Part shown: positions 14,437 to 20,664 of the stretch, one piece after another
Numbering within the stretch: the stretch's first letter is position 1
Layout: each line of letters begins with the position of its first letter
The notes under the pieces: model-generated
The model's database searches: none
The model's input: the letters and a program-made list of their open reading frames with translations, nothing else
What the model was told of the DNA's origin: nothing
DNA from: CAYZJV01 sp964616275
GTDB taxonomy: Bacteria > Spirochaetota > Spirochaetia > Sphaerochaetales > Sphaerochaetaceae
Assembly (NCBI GenBank): GCA_964616275.1
Contig: CAZTUL010000042.1
Span: 1 to 20,664, forward strand
Reading direction: 5' to 3'
DNA length: 20,664 bases
Translations under genes and position numbers: made by a program

Positions 14437-14904
14437 CTACTCACGTGATTGATACAGTATGTATTTCCCAAAATAGGTGTCAGTGGTATCAAGTGTGGAA
14501 GAAGCTTCAACTAACAAATAATACCAATCGGTCGCAGAGACATAAACGGAGATATTTTCATCCAGTAACTCACTGTTAGTTGAGCTCTCCACCACCTCCG
14601 GACTGTCATTATAGAGCATGAGGGTTAAGTCATTCTGTAGATTTGTTAATCTGAATCGATAGGTAAATTCCCCAGCTAGGTATACTTTAAAGTAATCTTT
14701 ATCGTCACGTGTTGTAACTGCCCCTGTCCAAGACCCCTCAGACATTTGAAACTCAGTTGCAGTCTCATACGAATCATTAGGCTCTTCTTCTTGTTGGAAT
14801 CCGCTATAGATAGAATCGCATCCAACGATTAACACCATGAGAAAAGAGAGAATGCACACCAGAATTTTTCCCACTAGACCCGAAGTGTTTATGGTAATGT
14901 GCAT
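14437..14904 (-). CDS. Small lipoprotein with a PPC-like domain
   Basis: The product is a surface or periplasmic lipoprotein of unknown role. The hydrophobic stretch ILSFLMVLIVGC ends in a lipobox, so the ATG at 14904 (155 residues) gives the most natural signal peptide. The frame is open further upstream to an ATG at 14979, but that would add 25 polar residues before the signal. After the lipid Cys come EEEPNDSYETATEF, a GSWTGAV turn, DDKDYFKVYLAG and a final YYLLVEASS...YFGKYIL. This is the pattern of the PPC (pre-peptidase C-terminal) beta-sandwich, seen as an accessory domain in secreted enzymes and, as here, alone. No enzymatic domain is present. Start choice is uncertain because a ribosome site is not well placed. 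Confidence 0.65.
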   Translation of the reverse strand: MHITINTSGLVGKILVCILSFLMVLIVGCDSIYSGFQQEEEPNDSYETATEFQMSEGSWTGAVTTRDDKDYFKVYLAGEFTYRFRLTNLQNDLTLMLYNDSPEVVESSTNSELLDENISVYVSATDWYYLLVEASSTLDTTDTYFGKYILYQSRE

Positions 14905-14992
14905 CTCACCGGTTTTTTCTTCTTGGTAAAGGCGTTCTTTTTGCGTTTCCATCATACCAGTAAAACCACGCAGAATCATAATAGTGACGTAT

Positions 14993-15026
14993 TTAAAAAA
15001 ATATCCATAACGAATTATGGATATTT
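14993..15026 (-). terminator. Rho-independent terminator of the TRAP-oxidoreductase operon
   Basis: On the minus strand AAATATCCATAA and TTATGGATATTT form a perfect 12-bp stem closed by a TTCG loop, followed by four further T's. The UUCG tetraloop stabilises an otherwise AT-rich stem. It lies just after the oxidoreductase stop at 15035. Confidence 0.85.
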
Positions 15027-15034
15027 ATCAACTA

Positions 15035-16003
15035 TTAGATAGTCTGCATTTCCTGGAAAACGCTTTCAACCAGTGCTATTAGCCGTACACTTTCATCTTG
15101 TGTCATCTTCGGAGTTTTCACACCGCCCTCTAACAGACCAACAAACGTATCGAGTTCAGGAATAAAGGGATCTTCCTCAGCAATATCGAGAGAGATGGTC
15201 TCCTGATCGGTGAGAACTTGAATTCGTCCAGGAGCCCAGTTAAAGACTCCCTCAATAACAATTCGTCCTTTTGTTCCAATCAGTATCGTGGTGATATCTC
15301 TCACTTCAGAGATCCACCCGAATCCAAAAGATCCAATAGTACCATTTTTATATGATATCTGGCCCGAAACATATGATTCCACCTCACCTTCTATCTTTCC
15401 AGTGGCAGCAATTCGGACAATCTCATTAGTACCATCAGCATTCAGCAGATAATTAATCAGGTTTAATGGATACACACCAAGATCCCACATGGCACCACCG
15501 CCCAATGCCTTGTTTGAGCGAATTCCTGTAAGACGTGAACGAAGTGAGAAGAAATTGGATTGCACATAGACGAGATCTCCGATAACACCACTATTCAGGT
15601 ACGATTCCAGTAGTTCCATGCGTTTGGAATAACGATACATGTACCCCTCTAGTAATAACAGAGAGTGCTTCTGAGCAAGCTTGATGAGTTCTGTCGCCTC
15701 GTTTTCACACATGGTCAAAGGTTTTTCACACAATACATGTTTGCCGGCCAGTAGAGCTTTTCTCACCCACTCAGTATGCATGTTGTTCGCCAGTGCAATA
15801 TAAATAATGGAAACACGTTCATCCTGAAGGAGTTTTTCATAATCATCATAGAGGGTCACTCCAGCAGGGATATCCTCAATTTGAGCACTCTTACTGGCAA
15901 TAGCTGCTAATTGACTCTGTGAGTGATTGAGTAGTGCCGGAAGCATGCGCTGTCTCGCGACCTGGCCAAATCCAAGAAAACCCCAAGTATACACAGTATT
16001 CAT
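15035..16003 (-). CDS. Gfo/Idh/MocA-family NAD(P)-dependent oxidoreductase
   Basis: This 322-residue cytoplasmic dehydrogenase probably acts on a sugar, sugar acid or cyclitol. The N-terminal dinucleotide fold has GFLGFGQVA; the family lysine lies in CEKPL (Glu93, Lys94); and the C-terminal domain carries GGGAMWDLGVYPLNL, with the catalytic-region Asp. AAGGAGAG gives a good ribosome site. It starts 16 bases after dctM ends and is the last gene before a strong terminator, so it probably metabolises what the TRAP transporter imports. The substrate cannot be named from sequence. Confidence 0.9.
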   Translation of the reverse strand: MNTVYTWGFLGFGQVARQRMLPALLNHSQSQLAAIASKSAQIEDIPAGVTLYDDYEKLLQDERVSIIYIALANNMHTEWVRKALLAGKHVLCEKPLTMCENEATELIKLAQKHSLLLLEGYMYRYSKRMELLESYLNSGVIGDLVYVQSNFFSLRSRLTGIRSNKALGGGAMWDLGVYPLNLINYLLNADGTNEIVRIAATGKIEGEVESYVSGQISYKNGTIGSFGFGWISEVRDITTILIGTKGRIVIEGVFNWAPGRIQVLTDQETISLDIAEEDPFIPELDTFVGLLEGGVKTPKMTQDESVRLIALVESVFQEMQTI

Positions 16004-16019
16004 CTTCTCTCCTTATTCA

Positions 16020-17312
16020 CTACATTACCAAGCGTGGTAGCCACATTACAATTGGCTCTATGTATGTCATCAACAACAATAATACTATCATACTAACATA
16101 GAACGGCAGTGTCGACTTAAACAACTTCTCAATTGAAACTTTGCTGATAGTACTTCCTACGAAGAGGGTAACTCCTACAGGAGGAGTCAAGAGTCCAATA
16201 CCTAAATTTAGTAGCATGATGATTCCAAAATGAATCGGAGACATTCCCAGTGTTTGAACTAAAGGAAGAAATACCGGTGTACAAATAAGAATAAGAGGAG
16301 CCATATCCATAATCATACCAAGTATCAGTAAAATAACGTTTACTAACAGAAGAAGGAGATATTTATTACTGGTAATTCCTAAGAGCCCATCTAACACCAG
16401 TTGTGGTACCTTGAGATAGGCAAGCAGATACCCAAATGCATTTGCAGCGGCAATAACCGGCATAACAACTACTAGCGTCATAAGTGTACTCATGAGAATT
16501 TGCTTGAATTTTTTAAAATCTATCTCCTTGTAGATAAACATGGTCACTATGAATGCCCATAATGCAGCAACAGCCGCCGATTCTGTGGCGGTAAATATTC
16601 CACCTAGAACTCCTCCGATAATGATTACTGGTGTTAACAGTCCTAAAAAAGCCTCACGTGAAATCTTAAGAGCTGCTCGTACACCAATTTTGTCACCTTT
16701 TGGATACCCACGTTTAACAGCAATCGAGTAACTTAGGATCATCTGTGAAATACCCAGTAAGATACCTGGGACAACTCCCGCCATAAATAATGCACCAACA
16801 GAAAGCCCTCCGGCAGCCATAGAATAGATAATCATATTATGGCTTGGTGGAATCAGGATTCCCTGAATGGAGCTGGTAATTGTTACACTTGCTGAAAAAT
16901 CAGCATCATAACCATCTTTGACCATTTCAGGAATTAATATGGTACCAATGGAGGACGTATCTGCAACTGAAGAACCAGAGATTCCTCCAAAGAACATACT
17001 GGTAAGAATATTTACCATCGCCAGCCCACCTCGGAATCGTCCAACAATGACCTTCGACAGTGAAACCAGTCGGTTTGATATCCCTCCATCACTCATGATT
17101 TGTCCAGCAAAAATAAAGAAGGGGATTGCAAGTAATGCAACTTTATTAATTCCCGAAACCATAGATTGTACAACCACACGAACAGGAAACCCTAGGTATA
17201 AAACTGTAATCATTGCACTAGTGCCAAGAGCAATTGCAATGGGAAGACGTCCAATAATAAAAAGCAGGAAACTACCTACCAGCAGAATAATTGCTACTTC
17301 AGTTTGACTCAT
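16020..17312 (-). CDS. dctM: TRAP transporter large permease subunit DctM
   Basis: This 430-residue protein has about 12 membrane helices and is the sodium-coupled transport subunit of a TRAP system. Typical DctM features are PFFIFAGQIM near residues 65-75, the GGISGSSVADTSSIG block around 110-125, the mid-protein GGVLGGIFTATESAAVA segment and the LGIGLLTPPVG motif near the C-terminus. The ATG overlaps the dctQ stop (ATGA, 17309-17312) and GGGGAG precedes it. Complete. Confidence 0.96.
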   Translation of the reverse strand: MSQTEVAIILLVGSFLLFIIGRLPIAIALGTSAMITVLYLGFPVRVVVQSMVSGINKVALLAIPFFIFAGQIMSDGGISNRLVSLSKVIVGRFRGGLAMVNILTSMFFGGISGSSVADTSSIGTILIPEMVKDGYDADFSASVTITSSIQGILIPPSHNMIIYSMAAGGLSVGALFMAGVVPGILLGISQMILSYSIAVKRGYPKGDKIGVRAALKISREAFLGLLTPVIIIGGVLGGIFTATESAAVAALWAFIVTMFIYKEIDFKKFKQILMSTLMTLVVVMPVIAAANAFGYLLAYLKVPQLVLDGLLGITSNKYLLLLLVNVILLILGMIMDMAPLILICTPVFLPLVQTLGMSPIHFGIIMLLNLGIGLLTPPVGVTLFVGSTISKVSIEKLFKSTLPFYVSMIVLLLLMTYIEPIVMWLPRLVM

Positions 17313-17794
17313 GACAGCTCCCCTTTTTTGTGTGACTTAGATACCTTGATTTCTCGATACATCCGAGCTGCTGTAAATATCACTGAAAGGAGTCCCGCGA
17401 TTGGTACCATGATATATAGAACAGCATTTCGTACCGGAAGGCTCGATAAGTATGAACTTGATGTCATCTGGACCATTAATATTCCATTGTAGAATAGAAC
17501 AAAAGCAGAAAATATCAGGATAACAACATAGTTAAATAGTGTGAGAACAAATTGAACTTTAATCGGAAGCCTGTCATAGAACATAGTGAGGCTTAGATGC
17601 TGATCATCTTTGATTCCTAACGGAAAACTTAACAACGTTATGTACACCATGAGCAGAGCAGTAAGTTCCTCCGACCACGATGGTGTATTACTAAAGAAAA
17701 ATCTCATGATTACCCGATAGACTATAATCAAAGTCATTATAACAATGAGAACACTGCAAAAGTGTTCTATCGGTTTATGATGCTTGGTTCTCAT
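17309..17794 (-). CDS. dctQ: TRAP transporter small permease subunit DctQ
   Basis: This 161-residue protein has four membrane helices and is the small permease subunit that pairs with DctM. The second-helix region SNTPSWSEELTALLMVYITLLSFPLGI is the classical DctQ signature. The ATG at 17794 is chosen because GGGGTGG precedes it; the frame runs on to a TTG at 17830, which would place translation start beside a strong hairpin. It shares the ATGA overlap with dctM. Confidence 0.93.
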   Translation of the reverse strand: MRTKHHKPIEHFCSVLIVIMTLIIVYRVIMRFFFSNTPSWSEELTALLMVYITLLSFPLGIKDDQHLSLTMFYDRLPIKVQFVLTLFNYVVILIFSAFVLFYNGILMVQMTSSSYLSSLPVRNAVLYIMVPIAGLLSVIFTAARMYREIKVSKSHKKGELS

Positions 17795-17833
17795 ACGCCC
17801 ACCCCACTGTATTTTTTGTATAGGAAACAAGGC

Positions 17834-17857
17834 GGGAAGTGACTTGCATCACTTCCC
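17834..17857 (-). repeat. Intercistronic hairpin between dctP and dctQ
   Basis: GGGAAGTGA and TCACTTCCC form a perfect 9-bp inverted repeat with a 6-nt loop in the 86-bp dctP-dctQ gap. No T tract follows on the minus strand. It more likely protects or partly terminates the dctP message, so that binding protein is made in excess over the permease, than ends transcription completely. Confidence 0.55.
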
Positions 17858-17880
17858 TTACCTGCCTCTACTCGTAAAAA

Positions 17881-18882
17881 TTAATTTTCGAGAGCTCTAA
17901 TTCTGTTAATGATGTCTTGGTACTTTGCACCATATTTTTCGTACACAGGCTGCACTGCAGCTCGGAAATCTGCCAAATCTTTTTCGGTAGGTGTATAGAA
18001 GGTGGTGCCGAGCTTTTCCAATTCTTCAATAGCATCGGCAACGCTCTGATCCCAAAGTTCTCTCTGAATTTTTTCTGCCTCAACACCTGCATCTACAATT
18101 GCCTGGAGGTCTTCAGCACTGAGCTTATCAAGAGCAATTTTACTGCCGATAACGATGTCTGGAATACGAACATGCATGTCGTGGATGTAGTAAGGAGCAA
18201 CTTCATACATGGATGTAGCAAGGTAGCTAGGGGGATTATTTTCTGCACCATTTACAACACCAGTTTTGGTTGCACTGTACTGCTCACTGTAGCCCATGGG
18301 AACTGCGGAAGCACCAAGAGCATTAATTCCAGCAATACAGATTTCATTCTGCATGGAACGGATTTTTAAACCTTGAAGATCTGCAAGACTGTTGATTGGT
18401 TTATTCGTAAAAAAGTCACGAGTACCAGCATCAAAGTATGCAAATCCATATACTCCAGCTTTCTCTAAACCTCTGAACAATTCACGACCGATTTGACCGG
18501 AAAGCACTTCCCAGAAATGGTCAGCATCTTTAAATAAGTAGGGGAATGTATACACATTCATCTGCTCATTAAACTGTCCCATAGGGGCTGCAGAAACACG
18601 GCACAGATCCAATGAACCCATCTGAATCTGTTCAATGTATTCTTTCTCGTCTCCGAGCTGGCCACCAAGATACAGTTCTACTTTAATTCGTCCATTCGAA
18701 TTACGTTCAATTGCTTCAGCAAAAGCAATATCGGCCTTTCCGGTAGGGTTGTTTGCAGGGTGAATATCTGCAAAACGGAGTACAATTGGCTCCTCAGGGG
18801 TACCGACAGATTCGCTCTGTCCAGCGGCAAAGAGTGTTACAGCGAGCAACACGAAAAGCATAGTAACTAAAAACTTTTTCAT
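17881..18882 (-). CDS. dctP: TRAP transporter substrate-binding protein DctP
   Basis: This 333-residue periplasmic receptor has a signal peptide ending LFAAGQSES, a style common among Spirochaetaceae binding proteins. DctP features are GGQLGDEKEYIEQIQMGSLD, Arg155 in GTRDFF, the carboxylate-binding Arg175 in LKIRS and the VNGAENNPPSY segment. A carboxylate-bearing ligand such as a sugar acid is therefore expected. The ATG at 18882 is used because GGAGG lies six bases before it; an upstream in-frame ATG at 18939 would add a leader with no signal character. It is the first transporter gene after the regulators. Confidence 0.95.
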   Translation of the reverse strand: MKKFLVTMLFVLLAVTLFAAGQSESVGTPEEPIVLRFADIHPANNPTGKADIAFAEAIERNSNGRIKVELYLGGQLGDEKEYIEQIQMGSLDLCRVSAAPMGQFNEQMNVYTFPYLFKDADHFWEVLSGQIGRELFRGLEKAGVYGFAYFDAGTRDFFTNKPINSLADLQGLKIRSMQNEICIAGINALGASAVPMGYSEQYSATKTGVVNGAENNPPSYLATSMYEVAPYYIHDMHVRIPDIVIGSKIALDKLSAEDLQAIVDAGVEAEKIQRELWDQSVADAIEELEKLGTTFYTPTEKDLADFRAAVQPVYEKYGAKYQDIINRIRALEN

Positions 18883-18900
18883 TCCATTCCTCCAAGAAAT

Positions 18901-18940
18901 TGTGATAGTTAAATTATGGAGGAATATTTCCTCAATCACA
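18901..18940 (-). promoter_or_regulatory. Nested inverted repeats upstream of dctP
   Basis: GAGGAA and TTCCTC flank TAT (18919-18933), and outside them TGTGAT (18901-18906) matches ATCACA (18935-18940). They lie in the 80-bp gap between the response regulator gene and dctP. This may be an operator for the neighbouring AraC-type regulator or a leader hairpin. Confidence 0.35.
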
Positions 18941-18962
18941 TTATGTAGTGTCTTTGAATTTT

Positions 18963-20069
18963 CTATTTCTCCTCGAATTTTTTATCATAAAAGAGCACAT
19001 AGTCAGTAGCAGACAGTCCTGTTTCCTTTTTGAACACTGTACTAAAGTAATTGGGATCAGAAAATCCCACCGAGTATGCGACCTCTTTTACTGAGGTATT
19101 ACCTTGTTCGAGAAGAATACGAGCTGAATTTATTCGTATGCTGCGTAATCGATCTTTTATATTAACCCCAGTCTCCTCCTTATAGAGACGAGAAATATAT
19201 GCAGGATTTCGATTGACGAAAGTTCCAAGCTTTTCAAGTGAAAGCTGTTGTGAATAGTGTTCCTGTAAATAATCATCGACTAAGTGTACCAATTTTTTTG
19301 TCTGCTCTGTACCTGCATCCTGTTGTATGAGTACATGAATATTTTTCATAAAATCACTGACAACATGCTCTAACAAAGCAGGTGATGAACCTTGATACAA
19401 ATTGTTTTGATCCTCTTCTGATAGTTTAAAGCCAGTGAGAAACTCATTCTGAGGAAGGTCTAAACTCTGAAAGAAGACAACCAGAAAGTGCAACAAATTT
19501 TCAAACGTGGATTCTTTCTGATGATTGAGTAAATATTTCACTGCATCCGTAGGATCTTCAGAAAAGGATAATTCGGAAAATCGCATAAATACTTCATTTT
19601 CTAAATAAGATGCGAATTCTCCAGTAAATTCTGTATGTAATTCGTGATTTTGACTCCCAGTCAATTCTTGAATAATTTTTGAAGCTTCCTCTTTCCTTCG
19701 TAAACTATCCAGAGCTTCCTGCACTACCCGCGTAAATTGATCTGTGTCCACTGGTTTAAGAAGATAGTCACGCACACCCAAACGAAGTGCTTGCCGAGCA
19801 TACTCAAACTGGCTGTAGGCTGATATTATAATAATTTCTGTTTTTAACTGTCGATTCAACTTCTCTAGGAGTTCTAGCCCATTGATTTTTGGAATATGTA
19901 TATCGAGAAACACTAGATCCGGTTCATCACGAGAAAATTCCTGTAATGCTTCTTCTCCGTTTGTTGCATAGCGTAGTGAGCCAATTTCACCTGAAAAATG
20001 CTGCTGAAGCATTCTCCCTATAGATTCACGTTCAATTCGCTCATCCTCAACAATCAACATATTATACAT
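18963..20069 (-). CDS. Response regulator with AraC-type DNA-binding domain (YesN-like)
   Basis: This 368-residue regulator has an N-terminal receiver domain with acidic pocket Glu8-Asp9-Glu10, phosphoacceptor Asp56 in LVFLDIHIP and Lys105 in LLKPVD. A variable linker follows (about 120-255). A C-terminal pair of AraC helix-turn-helices carries LEKLGTFVNRNPAYISRLYKEETG and VAYSVGFSDPNYFSTVFKKETG. The receiver keeps all phosphorylation residues. Its start overlaps the histidine kinase gene by eight bases. YesN-type regulators usually control adjacent carbohydrate transporters, so activation of dctPQM is the natural inference. Confidence 0.93.
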   Translation of the reverse strand: MYNMLIVEDERIERESIGRMLQQHFSGEIGSLRYATNGEEALQEFSRDEPDLVFLDIHIPKINGLELLEKLNRQLKTEIIIISAYSQFEYARQALRLGVRDYLLKPVDTDQFTRVVQEALDSLRRKEEASKIIQELTGSQNHELHTEFTGEFASYLENEVFMRFSELSFSEDPTDAVKYLLNHQKESTFENLLHFLVVFFQSLDLPQNEFLTGFKLSEEDQNNLYQGSSPALLEHVVSDFMKNIHVLIQQDAGTEQTKKLVHLVDDYLQEHYSQQLSLEKLGTFVNRNPAYISRLYKEETGVNIKDRLRSIRINSARILLEQGNTSVKEVAYSVGFSDPNYFSTVFKKETGLSATDYVLFYDKKFEEK

Positions 20070-20664
20070 GACTGGTGGCTACTCCTTGTTCTCCTATGGG
20101 AATAATTAGCTCAACTCGATGTTCCTTCGTAGTGATTGTGTTTTCGATGAAGAGATCACTTTGATATACATGCTCAATACGCTGTTTTACATCTGAAAAA
20201 TTTAATGGGGCAATACGTGTTGCAGAGAACGTCCGCTCATCAATACACAAATCCTGAGTTGCAGTGAGTGCAATACATATATACAAGTAGGTGTCACTGC
20301 GTTCTTCTAAAGTAACAGTTATGAGACCGGAAACATCATCACTCCATATCTTATTGGTTAATACAATTTCCATAATGGGTTGCAAAATAAACGACATGAT
20401 TAAAATCTTTTTGGGTTCGCACTTAATAACTTTTTCAACCTTTAATCGATTGTCAAATCGTTGACGATGAATATAGAGATACGAGTCGAGTACACTCAAC
20501 TCAGTATCGAGAGTTACAAATTCAGATTTAAATTCAAGGTTATACCGCAACACTTCAGAAAGTGCGGAAACTGTTCGAGTAATCTCAGAATCCCCGGAAA
20601 ACATACTTCTCCTATATATGATATTTAGTGAATTAAAAAGAAAATGGGGATCAGTTTTACTCGC
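20062..20664 (-). CDS. Sensor histidine kinase (LytS/YesM type), partial, with degenerate ATPase domain
   Basis: The gene runs off the right edge; about 200 C-terminal residues are present. The phosphoacceptor motif DPHFLFNSLN is read from the last 60 bases of the window, upstream of a misleading internal ATG at 20604. The ATPase domain lacks expected residues: the N-box reads LQPIMEIVLTN instead of QPxxENAxxHG, no DxG motif is seen, and the glycine-rich lid is replaced by LNFSDVKQRIEHVYQ. The partner response regulator overlaps its 3' end. The domain order is normal for the family, so either nucleotide binding has been lost or it is highly diverged. Sensor domains lie outside the window. Confidence 0.8.
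   Translation of the reverse strand, partial: ASKTDPHFLFNSLNIIYRRSMFSGDSEITRTVSALSEVLRYNLEFKSEFVTLDTELSVLDSYLYIHRQRFDNRLKVEKVIKCEPKKILIMSFILQPIMEIVLTNKIWSDDVSGLITVTLEERSDTYLYICIALTATQDLCIDERTFSATRIAPLNFSDVKQRIEHVYQSDLFIENTITTKEHRVELIIPIGEQGVATSHV

Noticed and set aside
20602..20604. ATG at 20604 as the start of the histidine kinase
   Set aside because: The frame continues upstream to the window edge and includes the conserved DPHFLFNSLN phosphoacceptor motif, so the ATG is internal.
1..20664. CRISPR array, insertion sequence, prophage or integron
   Set aside because: No regularly spaced direct repeats, transposase or integrase genes, or terminal inverted repeats with target duplications were seen.

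Overview
The window looks like the chromosome of an anaerobic or facultative spirochaete (Spirochaetales-like). The evidence is indirect: AT-leaning DNA, a TRAP binding-protein signal peptide ending in the FAAGQSE style often seen in Spirochaetaceae, a loose lipoprotein box in ApbE, and adjacent NusG-domain-II and Gx-transporter genes. No rRNA or other taxonomic marker is present, so the assignment is inference.

Region 1 (1-6124) resembles a flavin-based extracellular electron transfer locus of the Listeria type. It has a NusG-II membrane protein (EetA-like), a Gx-transporter protein (EetB-like), a third membrane protein that may be EcfT-like, a convergent lipoprotein FAD:protein FMN transferase (ApbE/FmnB-like), a type II NADH dehydrogenase fused to a DoxX-like membrane domain, a long-chain polyprenyl diphosphate synthase (DmkB-like, for menaquinone), and a small unknown protein. 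Together they would pass electrons from NADH to a membrane quinone and on to an extracytoplasmic flavoprotein. No flavinylated acceptor gene is seen in the window.

Region 2 (6168-6995) is a minus-strand aldo/keto reductase.

Region 3 (7001-13440) is the most striking. In order it holds a lipoprotein with two tandem rhodanese domains, a tRNA-Sec(UCA), selA only 4 nt after it, and an 11-heme c-type cytochrome whose frame is interrupted by one in-frame UGA followed by a SECIS-like hairpin. A ResB/CcsA (System II) cytochrome c maturation pair follows. The cytochrome is best read as a selenoprotein of 460 residues with Sec at position 90. The promoter regions of the rhodanese and cytochrome genes share the palindrome TTATCGATAA, suggesting common regulation. 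The rhodanese lipoprotein plus Sec-cytochrome pair recalls the ExtH/ExtKL selenite/tellurite (and electron transfer) genes of Geobacter.

Region 4 (13536-14979) holds a PHP-family phosphatase and a small lipoprotein with a PPC-like domain.

Region 5 (15004-20664) is a minus-strand unit. In transcription order it is a partial histidine kinase with a degenerate ATPase domain, an AraC-type (YesN) response regulator, TRAP transporter DctP, DctQ and DctM, a Gfo/Idh/MocA oxidoreductase, and a UUCG-loop terminator. This suggests regulated uptake and oxidation of a sugar acid or similar carboxylate.

No CRISPR array, insertion sequence, phage gene or rRNA was seen. No stretch longer than about 210 bases lacks a gene or a described element.
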